Below are positions 61,703 through 64,000 of a DNA stretch of 64,000 nucleotides, piece after piece. The notes under the pieces were generated by a model. It saw only the letters and a program-made list of their open reading frames with translations, was not told the origin of the DNA and did not search any database. The stretch is taken from the NCBI RefSeq assembly GCF_016798245.1, contig NZ_JAEUZA010000002.1:62001-126000 (forward strand), read 5' to 3'. Positions within the stretch are counted from its first letter, which is position 1. Each line of letters starts with the position of its first letter. The stretch comes from Alkalicoccobacillus gibsonii (lineage in GTDB: Bacteria; Bacillota; Bacilli; Bacillales; Bacillaceae_D). The position numbers and the translations under genes are program-made.

Positions 61703-63748
61703 ATGTTTGATCACAAATCAATGCAGCTATTAATGATGATGGTGGACTACCCCAAGCTTTCAATTCCGGAGTTGAAGCTACAGATGAATCTATCATCAAG
61801 ACAATTTGCATATAACTTAGACAAATTAAATGAAGGCTTAAAGCAGATGAACCTCCCTTTGATTAAAACAGATCAAATTCGTTTTGAAGTTTCGGAAGAG
61901 GTCGTTGATTACTGGAAAACAGAAGAACTTGCACCGAGTAAACAGCAATTCGTCTTTCAAGAGAATGAGCGTATCCCTTTAATTTATTTATTCACCTATT
62001 TAAGAAATCAAGCAATCGGAACCATTCATTTTCAATCAGCATTGCAGATGAGCAGAAATACTGCTCTAGCTGATGTGAAAAAGCTAAGAGAACAGTGTCG
62101 AAAAAATGGCATTGATCTTGCTTATAACCGAAGTAAAGGGTTTCATCTTGAAGGTAGTGAATGGCATAAACGTAGATTTGCTTCTATATGCATTGGGTCC
62201 TTACTTGCTTTTCCCATGGGCTGGATCGGATTAAAGAGAGTATTAGAGAGTTGGAATTTTAAAGATAAACGAACCGACATACGTAAAGAAATTGAGCGAT
62301 TATCTACTATCTACCGAGTAGAATTTGTAGGGTCACGATTAGATCAACTTGTTTACGAGTTACTCTTTCTACAGTATCGATATGGAAGAAAGACTTTATA
62401 TTTACCGGAAAAGCAGATGGAGCTTATCATAAAGCAGCCATTATATGAAATGGGAACAGAACTTTCATTACTTCTTTTTGATCATCCATCTGAAACGGAA
62501 AAAGTCTTTTTAACCGTTCAATTATTGTCGGTAGCACAAGGTACCACGCACATACTGCCGGAAAAAGAATTAAGAGAATTCACCCAGTCAATAATCTTAG
62601 ATGTTGAAAGACTTATTCTTGTTCCGTTTTTAGATAAAGAGACGCTTGAAGAGACTTTGTACAAACATCTCGTTCCAGCTTATTTCAGAATCGTATGTGG
62701 TGTTCCACTAGCAAACCCACTTATTAAAACAATCATTGAAGAACATGGGGATCTGTTTGAGATCGTGAAATATGTTCTAAGACAGTTAGAGCAATTTGCA
62801 CAAGAACCTATATCAGAAGAAGAGGTTGGGTACTTTACCATTCTTTTTGGAGGTCACGTTAGAAAATATAGTAAGAAGGTATCTGAGTTAAAGGCAGTGA
62901 TTGTATGTCCGAATGGCATAAGCTCTTCACTAATGCTTAGAACCCAACTACGTGAACTATTTCCACAGATAGAATTCACCAAGCCTCTTTCATTACAAGA
63001 CATGAAGCGAGTCCCTGCCGATCGATATGACATGGTCTTTTCAACTGTATATCTAAACGTGAACAAGCCTGTTTATTTAACCAAACCACTCTTAACTCAA
63101 TTAGAAAAGAACTATCTATTAAGTGCAGTAGCCTCAGACTTCAGCTTTCCAGACAAGAATCGGTTGAAAGTCGATAACTTAATGGCAATCGTTAAGAAGC
63201 ACGCAACAATTAAAAACGAGAAGAAGCTATTTGAGGATATTACACATGAGTTACTTGGAAGACAAAACGAAGAGAGGAGAGAGTCGCCATTGTTGTCTGA
63301 ATTGTTAACGCCAGATAAAATCCATTTTACAGAAAAGGAATTAAGCTGGCAGGAAGCGATTTCTCTTTCTGCTAAGCCACTTGTTGAACAAGGGTATATT
63401 ACACCGGAATATACAGAAGCCATGATCAAACGTGTGACGGAATTGGGAGCTTTTATTCATATCGGAAAAGGCATTGCCATTCCCCATGCAAGACCTGAGG
63501 ATGGAGTGCAGAAACTAGGAATGTCTTTTCTGAAAGTGAGAAAACCAGTATTGCTATTAGACGATGAGAAACATTCTATCGACTTATTTATCTGCTTAGC
63601 TGCGATCGACAATACCTTGCATTTAAAAGCATTATCTGAGTTGACCTCATTTTTAGTGGATGATGAGACATTAAAACAGTTCAAGCAGGCGAACACTGCA
63701 GAAGACATTATTAAAATGATGAAGAAAAAAGGGGAAGATGAGAAATGA
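61703..63748 (+). CDS. BglG/MtlR-type PTS-regulated transcription activator
   Basis: This 681-residue multi-domain regulator has N-terminal helix-turn-helix units (LSIPELKLQMNLSSRQFAYNLDKLNEGL; QMSRNTALADVKKLREQC), then two PTS regulation domains. A GatB-like EIIB domain has a cysteine in LKAVIVCPNGISSSLMLRTQL, and a C-terminal EIIA domain has its histidine in GIAIPHARPEDGVQKLGMSFLKV. PTS proteins control it by phosphorylation. I used ATG 61703, which has AAGGAGGAG 8 nt upstream. It overlaps the EIIB gene by 4 nt and probably activates the ascorbate-type PTS operon that follows. Confidence 0.92.
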   Translation: MFDHKSMQLLMMMVDYPKLSIPELKLQMNLSSRQFAYNLDKLNEGLKQMNLPLIKTDQIRFEVSEEVVDYWKTEELAPSKQQFVFQENERIPLIYLFTYLRNQAIGTIHFQSALQMSRNTALADVKKLREQCRKNGIDLAYNRSKGFHLEGSEWHKRRFASICIGSLLAFPMGWIGLKRVLESWNFKDKRTDIRKEIERLSTIYRVEFVGSRLDQLVYELLFLQYRYGRKTLYLPEKQMELIIKQPLYEMGTELSLLLFDHPSETEKVFLTVQLLSVAQGTTHILPEKELREFTQSIILDVERLILVPFLDKETLEETLYKHLVPAYFRIVCGVPLANPLIKTIIEEHGDLFEIVKYVLRQLEQFAQEPISEEEVGYFTILFGGHVRKYSKKVSELKAVIVCPNGISSSLMLRTQLRELFPQIEFTKPLSLQDMKRVPADRYDMVFSTVYLNVNKPVYLTKPLLTQLEKNYLLSAVASDFSFPDKNRLKVDNLMAIVKKHATIKNEKKLFEDITHELLGRQNEERRESPLLSELLTPDKIHFTEKELSWQEAISLSAKPLVEQGYITPEYTEAMIKRVTELGAFIHIGKGIAIPHARPEDGVQKLGMSFLKVRKPVLLLDDEKHSIDLFICLAAIDNTLHLKALSELTSFLVDDETLKQFKQANTAEDIIKMMKKKGEDEK

Positions 63749-64000
63749 AAATTTTAACGGTATGTGGATCAGGTTTAGGGACTAGTTTTATGGTAGAGAT
63801 GAATATCAAACAGCTTCTAGAAGAAATGAATGTGACAGGCGTAGAGGTAGATCATTCAGATCTAGGTTCAGCTACTCCGGACTCAGCAGACGTCTTTTTC
63901 CTAGCAAAAGATATTGCAGAAGGTGGACAGAGTTTGGGTGAGGTTGTTGTACTAGAAAGTATTATCGATATGGATGAGTTAAGAGCTAAATTAACAGAGG
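63745..64000 (+). CDS. PTS EIIB component, ascorbate (UlaB/SgaB) type, partial
   Basis: The gene runs off the window after about 85 codons. The start MKILTVCGSGLGTSFMVEMNIKQLLEE holds the EIIB phospho-cysteine in the CGSGLGTS loop. VEVDHSDLGSATPDSADVFFLAKDIAE is typical of the lactose/ascorbate EIIB fold. It overlaps the regulator gene by 4 nt (ATGA). The EIIC gene and catabolic genes would be expected just beyond the window. Substrate could be ascorbate or a related sugar acid. Confidence 0.9.
   Translation, partial: MKILTVCGSGLGTSFMVEMNIKQLLEEMNVTGVEVDHSDLGSATPDSADVFFLAKDIAEGGQSLGEVVVLESIIDMDELRAKLTE

Overview
The window looks like a chromosomal segment of a low-to-moderate GC, Gram-positive Bacillaceae bacterium. 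The signs are a SAM-I (S-box) riboswitch, LicT-type RNA antitermination, HxlR/HxlAB formaldehyde fixation, YesL/YesM/YesN-type sugar regulation, CcpA-like cre sites, a sigma-D-type promoter and lipoprotein signal peptides. Secreted proteins and lipoproteins are rich in Asp and Glu, which would suit an alkaliphilic or halotolerant bacillus, but I cannot name a species. There are no rRNA or tRNA genes, CRISPR arrays, prophages or complete insertion sequences.

Layout. 0-4.5 kb: an unknown protein, then an S-box-controlled operon for a polar amino-acid ABC transporter plus homocysteine S-methyltransferase, probably S-methylmethionine salvage. 4.6-5.8 kb: a RhuM-like gene and an MFS transporter, each cut short where they meet. 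5.8-16.5 kb: YesL, a CUT1 sugar ABC transporter, a YesM/YesN two-component system, two Gfo/Idh/MocA oxidoreductases and a TIM-barrel isomerase, with two cre sites. 16.5-18.6 kb: a dispersed Bacillaceae repeat, a frameshifted TetR gene facing an SDR gene, and a PadR remnant. 18.7-22.4 kb: a thiamine-diphosphate enzyme, a carboxymuconolactone-decarboxylase-like protein, a small STAS-like protein and a chemoreceptor in one operon. 22.5-27 kb: small unknown genes, and a LysR regulator facing two tandem amidohydrolases. 27-28.6 kb: a lysine-rich repeat tract and an interrupted flavin reductase. 28.6-33.5 kb: a PadR/DUF1700/lipoprotein operon and a Ca2+-ATPase.

33.5-34 kb holds a compact attenuation cassette: promoter, 15-residue leader peptide, terminator hairpin with a competing hairpin, and a small basic CxCxxC protein. 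I consider it the best candidate for a little-described system. 34-36.6 kb: hxlR, hxlAB and an SDR. 36.7-40.2 kb: a TAXI-TRAP transporter. 40.3-44.8 kb: a LicT/BglP/BglH beta-glucoside operon with two RNA antiterminator sites. 44.9-46.5 kb: a frameshifted small membrane gene and an MFS exporter. 46.6-53.2 kb: an FbpABC/AfuABC-like ABC transporter co-transcribed with a metallo-beta-lactamase-fold hydrolase and a secreted CYTH-like protein, facing a LysR gene. 53.4-55.5 kb: a chemoreceptor behind a sigma-D-type promoter. 55.6-59.9 kb: an ABC exporter whose permease has an internal UGA, a LytTR regulator with a degenerate ABC-like half, and a GntR/DUF5808 pair behind a large palindromic operator. 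60-64 kb: murB, an unknown gene, and the start of an ascorbate-type PTS operon.

Taken together this is an accessory-metabolism region: many small uptake-plus-catabolism modules, each with its own regulator and mostly separated by strong intrinsic terminators. At least six genes carry a single disabling lesion or survive only as fragments, which suggests active turnover or, for the single-base lesions, sequence error.
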